In this document: positions 9,036 to 19,205 of the stretch, in pieces
How positions within the stretch are numbered: position 1 is the first letter of the stretch
Layout: every line of letters begins with the position of its first letter
Source: Pseudomonas putida
GTDB lineage: Bacteria; Pseudomonadota; Gammaproteobacteria; Pseudomonadales; Pseudomonadaceae
Length of the DNA stretch: 62,836 nucleotides
Direction of reading: 5' to 3'
Assembly: GCF_001941965.1 (NCBI RefSeq)
Contig: NZ_MKZO01000033.1
Location: 1-62,836 of the forward strand
The notes under the pieces: model-generated
The model's input: only the letters and a program-made list of their open reading frames with translations
Databases searched by the model: none
What the model was told of the DNA's origin: nothing
Program-made: the position numbers and the translations under genes

Positions 9036-11010
9036 GCAGATCCTCCAGGCGGCGGCACCAGCGGCCCCAGCTCTTTTGCAGTTGCAGAACGGCGCCCACC
9101 GCCAGGCGCAGCGCATCGCTGGCCGGTTGCTCGCGCAGGGCGGCGATGAAGGTTGCGCTGGCCGCGTCCAGGCGCTGCTCGCGACCCGGGCCGGGGCCTC
9201 GCGCCAGTACGTCCTGCAGTTGTTGCAGGTACTCGCGTTCGGCCGGTTCCAGCGGTGCCCGGGCGATGGCCAGGCACATGCGCAGGTGCAGCAGTTCGTC
9301 GCCCATGTCGAGGCCGTGCAGGCCGTCGTCCCAACGGCCGCGCTCGTGTTCCGGCAGCGCGGTGTAGTGGCGGGCCAGTTGCAGCAGGCGGTCGGCCATG
9401 CGCCCGCCGAACCAGGTTTCCGCACCGCGCAGGTCGCGCCGGGTCAGGCGCACCAGGTCGCTCTGGGTCGCGGCGCGCAGGCGGCGGCCATGCCAGGCGG
9501 GGTTGCGCAGCACCAGCAGCTTGAACGCCAGCACCGCCGCGCCGACGCCCATGAGCATGGCCTGGCCATTGTTGAGGAAGCTTTCGACACTGAAGGTCAT
9601 GCTGTTCAGCGGCGAAACCAGGACGATGAAGTGCAGGCAATAGGACGTCGCCGTGGCGCCGATTCGCGGATTGGCCATGCCCAGGGCGCCGAAGAACAGC
9701 GGCACGCCCATGCCCAGGCACAGCAGGGCGAAACTGCTCCACTGCGGCAACAGGATCTGCCCGACCAGGAAGGCCACCGGCAACGCCAGGAGGATCCCGC
9801 GCAGGAAACTCATGCCGATCTGCGCGCCGTTCTCGCGGCTGGCGAACAGGCTGCAGACCACGCAGGTCAGCACCAGCCCGCCCGGCGCGGCGCCCCAGGC
9901 GGTGGCCATCCAGAACGCCGCCATGGCCAGAAAGGCCAGGGCGCTGCGCGCGCCGAACAGCAGGCCCAGAGGGATATCCCGGTGCGCGGCGAGGCTGTCG
10001 GGCAGGTCCGGCGGCGCTTTGCCCTCCTCTACCGCACCCAGGGCCTCGGTCGCGGCGGCAGCGTTGTCCAGCAGCAAGGTCATGCGCGCCAGGCAGTAGT
10101 GTTCGGCGGCGCTGTCGCGCAGGTGGAGGGCGGCTTGCCAGAGGCGCTCGCGCAGCGCTTGCAATTGTTCGCGGTCGGGATTGGCCAGTGCCGCACGGAC
10201 TTCGTCCAGCCAGGGTTGCAGGTGTTCAGCTTCGCGGTCGTCCAGTTGTCGCCACTGCCGCCGGACCGAACGGGCGATACGCAGCAGGACCAGGAGCTTC
10301 TGGCTCAGCCCGCGAATCGCCCGGGCGCGCTGGCGACCGAGGCTGCCTTCGAACCAGGCGTGTTCGCGCTGGGAATCCACGGCGACGATGCGGCCGAGGA
10401 TTTCCACCAGGCTCTTGCGCCCTTCTTCGTCGCCACCGAGGGTCGCGCTGGCCGCCTGCAAACCGCTCTGCCAGGCCTGGCGTGCCTGCACGGCCAGTTG
10501 CTGTTCAACCCGCAGCGGCCAGAGCGAGGCGCTGCTCAGGGTGGCGCAGATGATGCCCAGGCTGATCTCGGTGCAGCGCGCCACGGCCTGGTCGAAGATC
10601 TCCAAGGGATGGGCGATGGCCGGCAGGGCGATGATCGCCACGGTGTAGCCGGCCAGCACGAAGGAGTAGGACCAGGCGCTGCGCAACAGGGTCGAGCAGG
10701 CGGTGCACAGGCCGAGCCACAGCGCCAGGCAGATCAGGAACAGCCAGGGGGTCTGGGCGAAGACCGCCATGAACACCACCGACATGATGGTGCCGACCAG
10801 GGTCCCGAGCAGGCGCGCCAGGCCCTTCTGCAGGACCATGCCGGAGAGTGGCTGGGCGACGATGAACGCAGTCATCAGGGCCCAGGCCGGTTGCTCCAGG
10901 CCCCAGCGCAGCGCCAGCCACAACGCCAGTCCGCCACCGAGCAAGGTCTTGATGGCGAACTGCACAGCCGCTTTGTTGGGGGCGAACAACGCCTGGAGGG
11001 TGATGGGCAC
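9022..11010 (-). CDS. FUSC-family inner-membrane transporter (AaeB-like)
   Basis: Inner-membrane efflux protein of 662 aa with two blocks of about five to six membrane segments (residues 15-165 and 355-500), each followed by a cytosolic region, as in AaeB and other fusaric acid resistance (FUSC) proteins. With the adaptor and DUF1656 protein it likely exports aromatic carboxylates or similar anions. The start is GTG at 11010 (coding MPITLQALFAPNKAAVQFAI) with a poor Shine-Dalgarno. No regulator is adjacent. Confidence 0.88.
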   Translation of the reverse strand: MPITLQALFAPNKAAVQFAIKTLLGGGLALWLALRWGLEQPAWALMTAFIVAQPLSGMVLQKGLARLLGTLVGTIMSVVFMAVFAQTPWLFLICLALWLGLCTACSTLLRSAWSYSFVLAGYTVAIIALPAIAHPLEIFDQAVARCTEISLGIICATLSSASLWPLRVEQQLAVQARQAWQSGLQAASATLGGDEEGRKSLVEILGRIVAVDSQREHAWFEGSLGRQRARAIRGLSQKLLVLLRIARSVRRQWRQLDDREAEHLQPWLDEVRAALANPDREQLQALRERLWQAALHLRDSAAEHYCLARMTLLLDNAAAATEALGAVEEGKAPPDLPDSLAAHRDIPLGLLFGARSALAFLAMAAFWMATAWGAAPGGLVLTCVVCSLFASRENGAQIGMSFLRGILLALPVAFLVGQILLPQWSSFALLCLGMGVPLFFGALGMANPRIGATATSYCLHFIVLVSPLNSMTFSVESFLNNGQAMLMGVGAAVLAFKLLVLRNPAWHGRRLRAATQSDLVRLTRRDLRGAETWFGGRMADRLLQLARHYTALPEHERGRWDDGLHGLDMGDELLHLRMCLAIARAPLEPAEREYLQQLQDVLARGPGPGREQRLDAASATFIAALREQPASDALRLAVGAVLQLQKSWGRWCRRLEDLHGLA

Positions 11011-11128
11011 GGGGGTGGGCCTGAGGGTGGTGGGGTTAACGATAGTCAGTGGATGGGAAAAGAGCCCAGATTATTAGCTAGCTAACTATCATTAGTCCAG
11101 CACCTTTTCCAAGGACAACAAAAAACCC

Positions 11129-11219
11129 TGTGGGAGCTGGCTTGCCAGCGATTTGGCCAGACCTGACAACATCATTGCTCAGGCCGGCCTCATCGCTGGC
11201 AAGCCAGCTCCCACAGGGT
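11129..11219. repeat. REP inverted pair
   Basis: Two inverted copies of the core GTGGGAGCTGGCTTGCCAGC flank a spacer of roughly 30 nt. With the AT-rich promoter side before it (11011-11128, containing a TA-rich stretch near 11070) and the ccoM terminator after it, this explains the non-coding stretch 11011-11262. Confidence 0.9.
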
Positions 11220-11262
11220 CTTGTGTTGTCCAGGTAAAAACGTATTGCTGAAAACAACAGGC

Positions 11263-11289
11263 AAAAAAAAGGGGCGACCGAAGTCGCCC
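11263..11289 (-). terminator. Rho-independent terminator of ccoM
   Basis: On the minus strand GGGCGAC-TTCG-GTCGCCC forms a 7-bp GC-rich stem capped by a UUCG tetraloop and followed by eight T residues. It begins about 35 nt after the ccoM stop. Confidence 0.9.
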
Positions 11290-11323
11290 TAAATGCCTTG
11301 CGTGCTCGTTGTATCGGGAAGGG

Positions 11324-11440
11324 TCAGCGGTCTTTGCGCTTTTGCGAGTCCTTCCAGATGAAAAGTCCGAAACCGGCGAAGAAAACAAACATCAATCCGA
11401 CCGTGACGACGCCAGCGACAACCACATTATCGAAGAACAT
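11324..11440 (-). CDS. ccoM: CcoM-like small subunit of cbb3 cytochrome oxidase
   Basis: A 38-aa single-span protein starting MFFDNVVVAGVVTVGLMFVF and ending GLFIWKDSQKRKDR. A strong ribosome binding site (GGAGG, 5 nt spacer) precedes the ATG and an intrinsic terminator follows. The sequence closely resembles what I recall of the CcoM peptide found in the Pseudomonas stutzeri cbb3 oxidase structure: FDNVV start, AGVVTVGLM core and IWKD end. It is thought to stabilise that complex in the inner membrane. The gene stands alone, away from any ccoNOQP operon in this window. Confidence 0.75.
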   Translation of the reverse strand: MFFDNVVVAGVVTVGLMFVFFAGFGLFIWKDSQKRKDR

Positions 11441-11574
11441 GTCGGCCTCCATTTGCCTGTGCCTGTCCGATGAGTGAACAGTAGCGAATGTGCCGGGAGG
11501 GAAAATTGACCGAGGTCAATGGCGCCCGGAGCGGGCGCCGGAGGCGGGTGCAGGCTTGACCTGCATCAAGATTT

Positions 11575-11745
11575 TCAGCGCTTGGAGGGTTTGCCCTTGG
11601 GCTTTTTCTTCGACTTCTTGGCAGCGCCGATCGGCATGGCCTGCTCGAAGGCCTTGCGCACTTCGTTCAGGCGTTTGTCATTGAGGTCATGAATGCGGCG
11701 GGCGCGCTCGGCGCCGAAATCGATCAGGTTGTCGTCTTGGCTCAT
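11575..11745 (-). CDS. Small basic conserved hypothetical protein, 56 aa
   Basis: Starts MSQDDNLIDFGAERARRIHD and ends with a Lys/Pro-rich tail (AAKKSKKKPKGKPSKR). The acidic N-terminal half and strongly basic C-terminus suggest nucleic acid or ribosome contact, but no family is recognised. It is monocistronic, between ccoM and another small gene on the same strand, with GC-rich codon use like its neighbours. Confidence 0.6.
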   Translation of the reverse strand: MSQDDNLIDFGAERARRIHDLNDKRLNEVRKAFEQAMPIGAAKKSKKKPKGKPSKR

Positions 11746-11815
11746 GGTCGGGCTCGGAAGGCGGACAGCGAAGCGCTCATCATGAAGGCTCGCGCCGCAA
11801 CTGCAAAGTCTCGCG

Positions 11816-12160
11816 TCAGACTTCGATATCCACCAGCAACCCCTGGCGGTTCTCGCCGCCCATCAGCGGGGCGACCGGCACGGTGTTGTCGGCATTGAGG
11901 TCGTCACCCGGCGTCGGCAGGTAGGGATCGTCGCCCTCCTCCTCATAAGCCGGTTGCCCGCCATGCTGGCCCTGGCGCCGGCGTTGCTCTTCGCGCAACA
12001 GCAGCGCGGCCTGTTCCGGATCGCGGTGCTTGAGGTCGATCGCGCCCTCGCTGGAGGCCGGCTGGGTCGGGACCACGGGCTTGATGTCCGGGGTCGGCTT
12101 GACCGGGTCCATTTGCTGCGTGATGGGGGCAGCGCTTAGCGGGATCAGTGGTGGCAGCAT
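11816..12160 (-). CDS. Conserved hypothetical protein, 114 aa, Pro-rich
   Basis: Hydrophilic low-complexity protein starting MLPPLIPLSAAPITQQ, with a Pro-rich N-terminal half, an Arg/Gln helix (LLLREEQRRRQGQH) and an acidic C-terminus ending LLVDIEV. No signal peptide, membrane segment or known domain is visible. GGAGA lies about 9 nt upstream of the start. It is divergent from rapA. I do not assign a function. Confidence 0.6.
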   Translation of the reverse strand: MLPPLIPLSAAPITQQMDPVKPTPDIKPVVPTQPASSEGAIDLKHRDPEQAALLLREEQRRRQGQHGGQPAYEEEGDDPYLPTPGDDLNADNTVPVAPLMGGENRQGLLVDIEV

Positions 12161-12358
12161 GGGGTTCAGTCTCCTGTCACCGTTCTATCGGCTCGATATC
12201 TCTATGCTTGAGCGTTGGACCGGCCTCTCCGGGCGATGTTGCAGGGCCCGTGAAGCAATCGACGGACGGGGCGGGATGCCCGCATGGCCGGAATCTTTGG
12301 TCTGAAAGGCCGCTATCCGTTAAGATAGCCAGCTTTTTCATGGCGGGAGTCAGGCAGT

Positions 12359-15208
12359 ATGGCGCAGCAGTATCAACCGGGACAACGCTGGATCAGCGAC
12401 AGCGAAGCCGAGCTGGGTCTGGGTACCGTTCTGGCACAGGATGGCCGCTTGTTGACCGTGCTCTACCCGGCGACTGGCGAGACCCGCCAGTACTCCCTGC
12501 GCAACGCCCCGCTGACCCGGGTGCGTTTCTCTCCGGGTGACCAGATCACCCATTTCGAGGGCTGGAAACTGACCGTCCGCGAAGTCGAGATGGTCGACGG
12601 CGGCCTGCTGGTCTATCACGGCCTCGACGCGCAGAACCAGGCGCGCACCCTGCCGGAAACCCAGCTCTCCAACTTCATCCAGTTCCGCCTGGCCAGCGAC
12701 CGTCTGTTCGCCGGGCAGATCGACCCGCTGCCGTGGTTCTCCCTGCGCTACAACACCCTGGAGCACACCAGCCGCCAGTTGCAGTCGTCGCTGTGGGGCC
12801 TGGGTGGCGTGCGCGCCCAACCGATCGCGCACCAGCTGCATATCGCCCGCGAAGTGGCCGACCGCATCGCGCCACGGGTTCTCCTGGCGGACGAAGTGGG
12901 CCTGGGCAAGACCATCGAAGCCGGCCTGGTGATCCATCGCCAACTGCTCTCCGGCCGCGCCAGCCGCGTGCTGATCCTGGTTCCGGAAAACCTCCAGCAT
13001 CAGTGGCTGGTGGAAATGCGCCGGCGCTTCAACCTGCAGGTGGCCCTGTTCGATGCCGACCGCTTCATCGAAAGCGATGCCAGCAACCCGTTCGAAGACG
13101 CCCAGCTTGCCTTGGTCGCGCTGGAATGGCTGGTGGACGACGAGAAGGCCCAGGACGCACTGTTCGCCGCCGGCTGGGACCTGCTGGTAGTCGACGAAGC
13201 ACATCACCTGGTCTGGCACGAAGAACAGGCCAGCCCTGAATATGCACTGGTCGAACAGCTTGCCGAAGTCATTCCTGGCGTCCTGCTGCTCACCGCCACC
13301 CCGGAACAACTGGGCCAGGACAGCCACTTCGCCCGCCTGCGCCTGCTCGACCCGAACCGCTTCCACGACCTGGCCGCCTTCCGCGCCGAGAGCGAGCACT
13401 ATCGCCCGGTGGCCGAAGCCGTGCAGGAACTGCTCGACAACGGCCGCCTGTCGCCGAAAGCCCACGCCACCATCCAGGGCTTCCTCGGTGCCGAGGGCGA
13501 AGCCCTGCTGGCCGCCGTCAACGATGGCGACAGCCAGGCCAGCGCGCGCCTGATCCGCGAACTGCTGGACCGCCACGGCACCGGCCGCGTGCTGTTCCGC
13601 AACACCCGCGCCGCCGTGCAGGGCTTCCCGCAGCGTCAACTGCACGCCTATCCCCTGCCCTGCCCGGACCAGTACATGGAACTGCCGGTGGGCGAGCACG
13701 CCGACCTCTACCCGGAAGTCAGCTTCCAGGCCCAGGGCGACGTCGACGACGAAAACCGCTGGTGGCGTTTCGACCCGCGGGTCGACTGGCTGATCGATAC
13801 CCTGAAGATGCTCAAGCGGGTCAAGGTCCTGGTGATCTGCGCCCACGCCGAAACCGCGATGGACCTGGAAGACGCCCTGCGCGTGCGTTCCGGCATCCCG
13901 GCCACGGTGTTCCACGAGGGCATGAGCATCCTCGAGCGCGACCGCGCCGCCGCCTACTTCGCCGACGAAGAGTTCGGCGCCCAGGTGCTGATCTGTTCGG
14001 AAATCGGCAGTGAAGGCCGCAACTTCCAGTTCGCCCATCACCTGGTGCTGTTCGACCTGCCGGCCCACCCGGACCTGCTGGAACAGCGCATCGGCCGTCT
14101 CGACCGGATCGGTCAGAAGCACACCATCGAACTGCACGTACCGCACCTGCAGAACAGCCCGCAGGAACGCCTGTTCCAGTGGTACGACCAGGCCCTCAAC
14201 GCCTTCCTCGCCACCTGCCCGACCGGCAACGCCCTGCAGCACCAGTTCGGCCCGCGCCTGCTGCCGCTGCTGGAGGATACCGATGACGGCCAGTGGAACG
14301 CGCTGATCGCCGAGGCCCGTGCCGAGCGCGAGCGTCTCGAGTCCGAGCTGCACAGCGGCCGTGACCGCCTGCTGGAGCTCAACTCCGGCGGTGCCGGCGA
14401 AGGCCAGGCGCTGGTGGAAGCGATCCTCGAGCAGGATGACCAGTTCGCCCTGCCGATCTACATGGAAACCCTGTTCGACGCCTTCGGCATCGACAGCGAG
14501 GACCACTCGGACAACGCCCTGATCCTCAAGCCGAGCGAGAAGATGCTCGACGCCAGCTTCCCGCTGGGCGACGACGAAGGCGTGACCATCACCTACGACC
14601 GCGACCAGGCGCTGTCCCGCGAGGACATGCAGTTCCTGACCTGGGAACACCCGATGGTACAGGGCGGCATGGACCTGGTGCTGAGCGGCTCGATGGGCAA
14701 CACCGCCGTCGCGCTGATCAAGAACAAGGCGCTCAAGCCGGGCACCGTGCTGCTGGAGCTGCTGTACGTCAGCGAAGTGGTCGCCCCGCGTTCGCTGCAA
14801 CTGGGCCGCTACCTGCCACCGGCGGCACTGCGTTGCCTGCTGGATGGCAATGGCAACGACCTGGCGCCGCGGGTGTCCTTCGAGACCATCACCGACCAGT
14901 TGGAAAGCGTGCCCAAGGCCAGCGCCAACAAGTTCATCCAGGCCCAGCGCGATGTGCTGGCGCCGAAGATCAACGCCGGTGAGGCCAAGGTCATGCCGCG
15001 TCACGAAGAGCGTGTGGCCGAGGCGCAACGGCGTCTGGCGGCGGAAACCGATGAAGAACTGGCGCGTCTGACTGCGCTGCAGGCAGTGAACCCGACGGTG
15101 CGTGACAGCGAGATCGTGGCGCTGCGCAAGCTGCGTGAGGATGGCTTGGCGATGCTTGAAAAAGCGGCGCTGCGGCTTGAGGCGATCCGGGTCCTTGTAG
15201 CTGGCTGA
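12359..15208 (+). CDS. rapA: RNA polymerase-associated ATPase RapA (HepA)
   Basis: SWI2/SNF2-type ATPase of 949 aa that recycles RNA polymerase after transcription. N-terminal tandem Tudor-like region (about 1-110: RFSPGDQITHFEGWKLTVRE), Walker A GLGKT at 181-185, DEAH box at 279-282, and helicase C-terminal half with ICSEIGSEGRNFQFAHHLV and EQRIGRLDRIGQ (motif VI). The C-terminal RapA-specific domain fills the rest. Length and domain order match the family. Monocistronic; a TTAAGAT element and a GCTATC/GATAGC dyad sit 30-50 nt upstream. Confidence 0.97.
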   Translation: MAQQYQPGQRWISDSEAELGLGTVLAQDGRLLTVLYPATGETRQYSLRNAPLTRVRFSPGDQITHFEGWKLTVREVEMVDGGLLVYHGLDAQNQARTLPETQLSNFIQFRLASDRLFAGQIDPLPWFSLRYNTLEHTSRQLQSSLWGLGGVRAQPIAHQLHIAREVADRIAPRVLLADEVGLGKTIEAGLVIHRQLLSGRASRVLILVPENLQHQWLVEMRRRFNLQVALFDADRFIESDASNPFEDAQLALVALEWLVDDEKAQDALFAAGWDLLVVDEAHHLVWHEEQASPEYALVEQLAEVIPGVLLLTATPEQLGQDSHFARLRLLDPNRFHDLAAFRAESEHYRPVAEAVQELLDNGRLSPKAHATIQGFLGAEGEALLAAVNDGDSQASARLIRELLDRHGTGRVLFRNTRAAVQGFPQRQLHAYPLPCPDQYMELPVGEHADLYPEVSFQAQGDVDDENRWWRFDPRVDWLIDTLKMLKRVKVLVICAHAETAMDLEDALRVRSGIPATVFHEGMSILERDRAAAYFADEEFGAQVLICSEIGSEGRNFQFAHHLVLFDLPAHPDLLEQRIGRLDRIGQKHTIELHVPHLQNSPQERLFQWYDQALNAFLATCPTGNALQHQFGPRLLPLLEDTDDGQWNALIAEARAERERLESELHSGRDRLLELNSGGAGEGQALVEAILEQDDQFALPIYMETLFDAFGIDSEDHSDNALILKPSEKMLDASFPLGDDEGVTITYDRDQALSREDMQFLTWEHPMVQGGMDLVLSGSMGNTAVALIKNKALKPGTVLLELLYVSEVVAPRSLQLGRYLPPAALRCLLDGNGNDLAPRVSFETITDQLESVPKASANKFIQAQRDVLAPKINAGEAKVMPRHEERVAEAQRRLAAETDEELARLTALQAVNPTVRDSEIVALRKLREDGLAMLEKAALRLEAIRVLVAG

Positions 15209-15230
15209 TCGCCGACGGCCAACACAAAAC

Positions 15231-15308
15231 CCTGTGGGAGCTGGCTTGCCAGCGATTACGATGGTGAATTCACTACCGCTATCGCTGGCAAGCCAGCTCC
15301 CACAGGGT
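15231..15308. repeat. REP inverted pair
   Basis: Two arms of the GTGGGAGCTGGCTTGCCAGC core in inverted orientation around a loop of about 30 nt. It sits between the convergent rapA and MFS genes, where it could act as a bidirectional hairpin. Confidence 0.9.
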
Positions 15309-15319
15309 CCGCGTCCGCT

Positions 15320-16675
15320 CTAGGATGCTTCGGCTGTCTTGCCGACCTGAGCAGCCCCCTCCTCCACCATTCCGTCCTTCATCTTCTGCGCATCCCGGGC
15401 AAAGGTCCGCGCGGCGAACAGCAGGAACACCAGGGTCGCCGCCAGGGCCACCGGGATCAGCCCCATGGCGTTGTGCAGCCCCACCGCCTTGAACGCCTCG
15501 GTCATCTCCACCGCGCCCGCCTCCAGCATCGCCACCTGGGCGTAATGATCCGACAGGGTCCCGACCACCACCGGCCCCAGGCCGCCGCCCAGCAGATACA
15601 GCCCGGCAAAGAACAGCGCCATCGCCGTCGCCCGCAGACGCGGCTGCACCACGTCCTGGATCGCGGTGTAGACGCAGGTGTAGAAGTTGTAGGCAAACAG
15701 CCAGCCGATGCCGAACAGGGCGATGAACACGCCGATCTCCACCCGTCCCAGATACAGCGCGGTGCCGGTCCCGACCGTCGCCACCAGCATGCTGAACGCG
15801 CCGAACAGCAGGCGCCCGCCCGGCATGCGCTGGTGGATCTTGTCCGCCACCCAGCCGCCCAGGGTCAGGCCGATCAAACCGGTCACCCCGACTATCACCC
15901 CGGTAGCCACCGCCGCATTCTGCAACGACAGGGAGAAATAGCGCTGCAGCATCGGCACCATGAACGAGTTGCAGGCATAGGTGGCGAAGTTGTACGCCAG
16001 CCCGGCCAGCACCAGCCAGCCGAAGGTGGGAATGCTCAGGACCCGGCGCAGCGGCCGGTCCAGCGGCACCTGCGACGAGGCCACCGCCTCCGCCGCGCCC
16101 CGTGCCGGCTCGCGGATCATGAACATGAAGATCGCCAGCAACAGCCCCGGCACCGCCGCAATGAAGAACGGCGCACGCCAACTGCCGAAGTACTGGACCA
16201 TCGCGCCGATGGTGAAGAACGCCAGCAGCAGCCCCAACGGCAGGCCGAGCATGAAGATGCCCATCGCCCGGGCCCGGCGCTCGGCGGGGAACAGGTCACC
16301 GATCAGCGAGTTGGCCGCCGGCGCATAACTGGCCTCGCCGATGCCCACGCCCATGCGCACCAGCAGGAACGTCCAGAAACTGCCAACCATGCCGTTGACC
16401 GCCGTCAGCCCGCTCCACACGGTCAGGCCCCAGCCCATCACCTTGCTGCGCGACCCGGTATCGGCCAGGCGCCCCAGCGGCAGGCCGGCAATCGCATAGA
16501 CCAGGGTGAAGGCGGTACCGATCAGGCCGATCTGCATATCGCTCAGGTGCCATTCCAGGCGGATCGGCTCGATCACGATGGCGGGAATGGTGCGGTCGAA
16601 GAAATTGAACAGGTTGGCGAGGAACAACAGGAACAGAACGCGCCAGGCATTGGCCGCTTGAGTGGGGCTGTGCAT
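15320..16675 (-). CDS. MFS transporter, spinster-like
   Basis: Major facilitator of 451 aa with about 12 membrane segments. The N-terminal part NLFNFFDRTIPAIVIEPIRL, the loop 2-3 motif GRLADTGSRSKVMGWGL, and GVGIGEASYAPAANSLIGDL are typical of the spinster-like MFS group. The substrate is unknown. The ATG at 16675 has GAGGGA about 8 nt upstream and gives the normal N-terminus; the open frame extends to 16765 without support. It stands alone between rapA and the disrupted MHYT gene. Confidence 0.88.
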   Translation of the reverse strand: MHSPTQAANAWRVLFLLFLANLFNFFDRTIPAIVIEPIRLEWHLSDMQIGLIGTAFTLVYAIAGLPLGRLADTGSRSKVMGWGLTVWSGLTAVNGMVGSFWTFLLVRMGVGIGEASYAPAANSLIGDLFPAERRARAMGIFMLGLPLGLLLAFFTIGAMVQYFGSWRAPFFIAAVPGLLLAIFMFMIREPARGAAEAVASSQVPLDRPLRRVLSIPTFGWLVLAGLAYNFATYACNSFMVPMLQRYFSLSLQNAAVATGVIVGVTGLIGLTLGGWVADKIHQRMPGGRLLFGAFSMLVATVGTGTALYLGRVEIGVFIALFGIGWLFAYNFYTCVYTAIQDVVQPRLRATAMALFFAGLYLLGGGLGPVVVGTLSDHYAQVAMLEAGAVEMTEAFKAVGLHNAMGLIPVALAATLVFLLFAARTFARDAQKMKDGMVEEGAAQVGKTAEAS

Positions 16676-16946
16676 CGGAAGATCCCTCTTTTTATCGTGG
16701 TCGGCGCATCGCGCATGCCGGACAAAATCTAGAAGGCCGGGCCCCGTCTGTCTGCGATCATCCATGAGATTGATGGCGGGTAATTGTAACCATTTGCAGC
16801 GTTATGCCCCGTAGCGATAAAAACCCCCGCCACACCGCTGAAATCAATCTGCCATCAACGGGTAGAGCACACCATACTCAAAGCCAAAAGAGTCTCCAGG
16901 CAGTTTGGGGACGAGTGCAAAGCTCGGCTGAACTGAGAGGCGCGCT

Positions 16947-19205
16947 ATGGAATGGCTGCACATGATGCTTGCCGAGCACCCCGTGGGTCATTTTGCCCTG
17001 GCGGCGCGGCACAACCCGTGGCTGATCCTCCTTGCCTACCTGGTGATGTGCGCCGGTAGCTTCGCCACCCTCGATATCATCGAACGCATCGGCGATGCCG
17101 AACAGGCCAGCGCCCGGCGCCGCTGGAAACTGCTCGGTGCCTGTTGCCTGGCCTGCAGCGTGTGGGCCATGCACTACATCGGCATGCTGGCCTTCGAGAC
17201 CGCGCTGGAAGTCCACTACGACATGTTCCTCACCGGCGTGTCGCTGCTGATCATGCTGTTCGCCGCCCTCGGCGCCATGAGCTTTCTCGGCCAGAGCCAG
17301 CCAAGCCTGCGCCACTAAACCCTGGCCGCCCTGTGCATCGCCGCAGGCGTCGGGATCATGCACTACACCGGCATGGCCGCCATGCGCTCCAATGCGCAAC
17401 AGCATTACAGCCCGACCCTGGTCCTGGCATCGGTGGTGGTAGCACTGCTCGCCGCCTTGTTGCCGATGCTGATGGCCCGTCATCTGCGCCAGGGCCACGT
17501 CGCCCGCCCGCAGCTGTTCAAGTACAGCGCCGCACTGCTCATGGCGCTGGGCATCATCGCCACCCACTACGCCGGCATGCACGCGCTGACCCTGATTCTG
17601 CCTGGCGGCGGCTCGCCGCAGATTCTGGTCACCGACAACAGCCTGCAACTGAGCCTGACCATCGCCGTGATCACCCTGCTGATCAGCGGCAGTTGCATCA
17701 GCGCGGCGCTGTCGGACAAGAAGCTGCAAAGCAAGGAACAGGACCTGCGCCGGGTCAACACCCTGCTCAGCCAGCTCGACCAGGCCCGGGTCTCGCTGCA
17801 ACAGGCGGCGCACTACGATGCCCTGACCAACCTGATCAACCGCCGCGGCTTCAACCAGATTTTCGCCGAGCGCCTGGCCGAGCGTACCCAACTGGGTGGC
17901 ATGCTCGGGGTGATGTTCCTCGATATCGACCACTTCAAGCGAATCAACGACAGCCTCGGGCACGATGCCGGCGACCAGTTGCTGAAGGCCATCGCCCACC
18001 TGATCAGCGCCGCCACCCGCACCCAGGACGTGGTCGCGCGCCTCGGCGGCGACGAATTCTGCATCCTCTTCAACCTCAACAGCGCCGACGAAGCCCGCGG
18101 CCTGGCCCAGCGCATCCTCAACAAGGTGCGCGAACCCATCGACCTGGCCGGGCGGCGCATGGTCATGACCACCAGCATCGGCATCAGCCTCTACCCCACC
18201 GACGGCAATACCTGCGACGAACTGCTCAAGCACGCGGATCTCGCGCTCTATCAATCCAAGGGCGGCGGACGCAACAAGGCCAACTTCTTCAGCGACAACC
18301 TCAAGACCCGGGCCACCCTGGAGCTGCAACTGGAAGAGGAACTGCGCATCGCCCTGCAGGAAGACCGCGGCCTGCGCCTGCACTACCAGCCGATCTACGA
18401 ACTGGCCAGCGGCAGGGTCAGCAAGCTGGAGGCGCTGATCCGCTGGCAGCATCCGCAGCATGGCCTGCTCAGCCCCGACCGCTTTATCGGCATCGCGGAA
18501 ACCAACGGGCTGATCGCTGACCTCGACCTGTGGGTCATGCGCCGCGCCTGCCACGACCTGGCGCAACTGAGCCAGCACGGTTTCAGCGAACTGAAAGTGA
18601 CGGTGAACTGTTCGGCCCTGACCCTGGGCCGCGACGAGCTGGCCAAGGAAGTCGAGGATGCCTTGCACAGCGCCGGGCTACCGGCCTGGCGTCTGGAGCT
18701 GGAGGTCACGGAAAACGCCCTGATGGCCAATATCCATAGCACCATCGAACTGCTGCGGCGCATCCGCGACCAGGGCGTGTCGCTGTCGATCGACGACTTC
18801 GGCACCGGCTATTCATCCCTGGCCTACCTCAAGCGCCTGCCCCTGGACACCCTGAAGATCGATCGCTCGTTCATCCAGGACGTGCCGCACTCACGGGCCG
18901 ACAACAATATCGTCCAGGCGATCATGGTCATGGCCCACACCCTGCACCTGAAGGTGATCACCGAGGGTGTGGAGACCGAAGAGCAATACCGCTTCCTCCA
19001 GCGCCTGAACTGCGACGCCATCCAGGGCTACCTGCTGAGCCGGCCGGTACCGCTGGAGGATCTGCGCGCGGTGCTCGACAACCTCAACCACCGCGAAGAA
19101 CGCCTCATGGCTTGCTGCGATACAGATCAATCAGCGTCGCTGGATCTTTTTCCAGATAGCCCTGACTGCCGTGCAGGCGCATCAACTGCGCGGCCAGGCC
19201 GCTGA
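16947..19205 (+). pseudogene. MHYT-GGDEF-EAL protein (MucR-like) interrupted by an in-frame stop
   Basis: The reading frame 16947-19205 encodes one MHYT-GGDEF-EAL protein of 752 codons but carries TAA at 17316-17318 (codon 124). Upstream codons give the first MHYT repeats (WAMHYIGM). Immediately after the stop the same frame continues with TLAALCIAAGVGIMHYTGMA, then IATHYAGMHAL, an intact GGDEF (near 18045) and an intact EAL (KLEALIRW near 18430). No frameshift is needed; a single base change would restore it. Translation could restart at ATG 17358, within the second MHYT repeat, giving a 615-aa protein with a damaged sensor. The 3' end runs 101 bp into the convergent dehydrogenase gene. The architecture matches Pseudomonas MucR. 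Confidence 0.85.
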
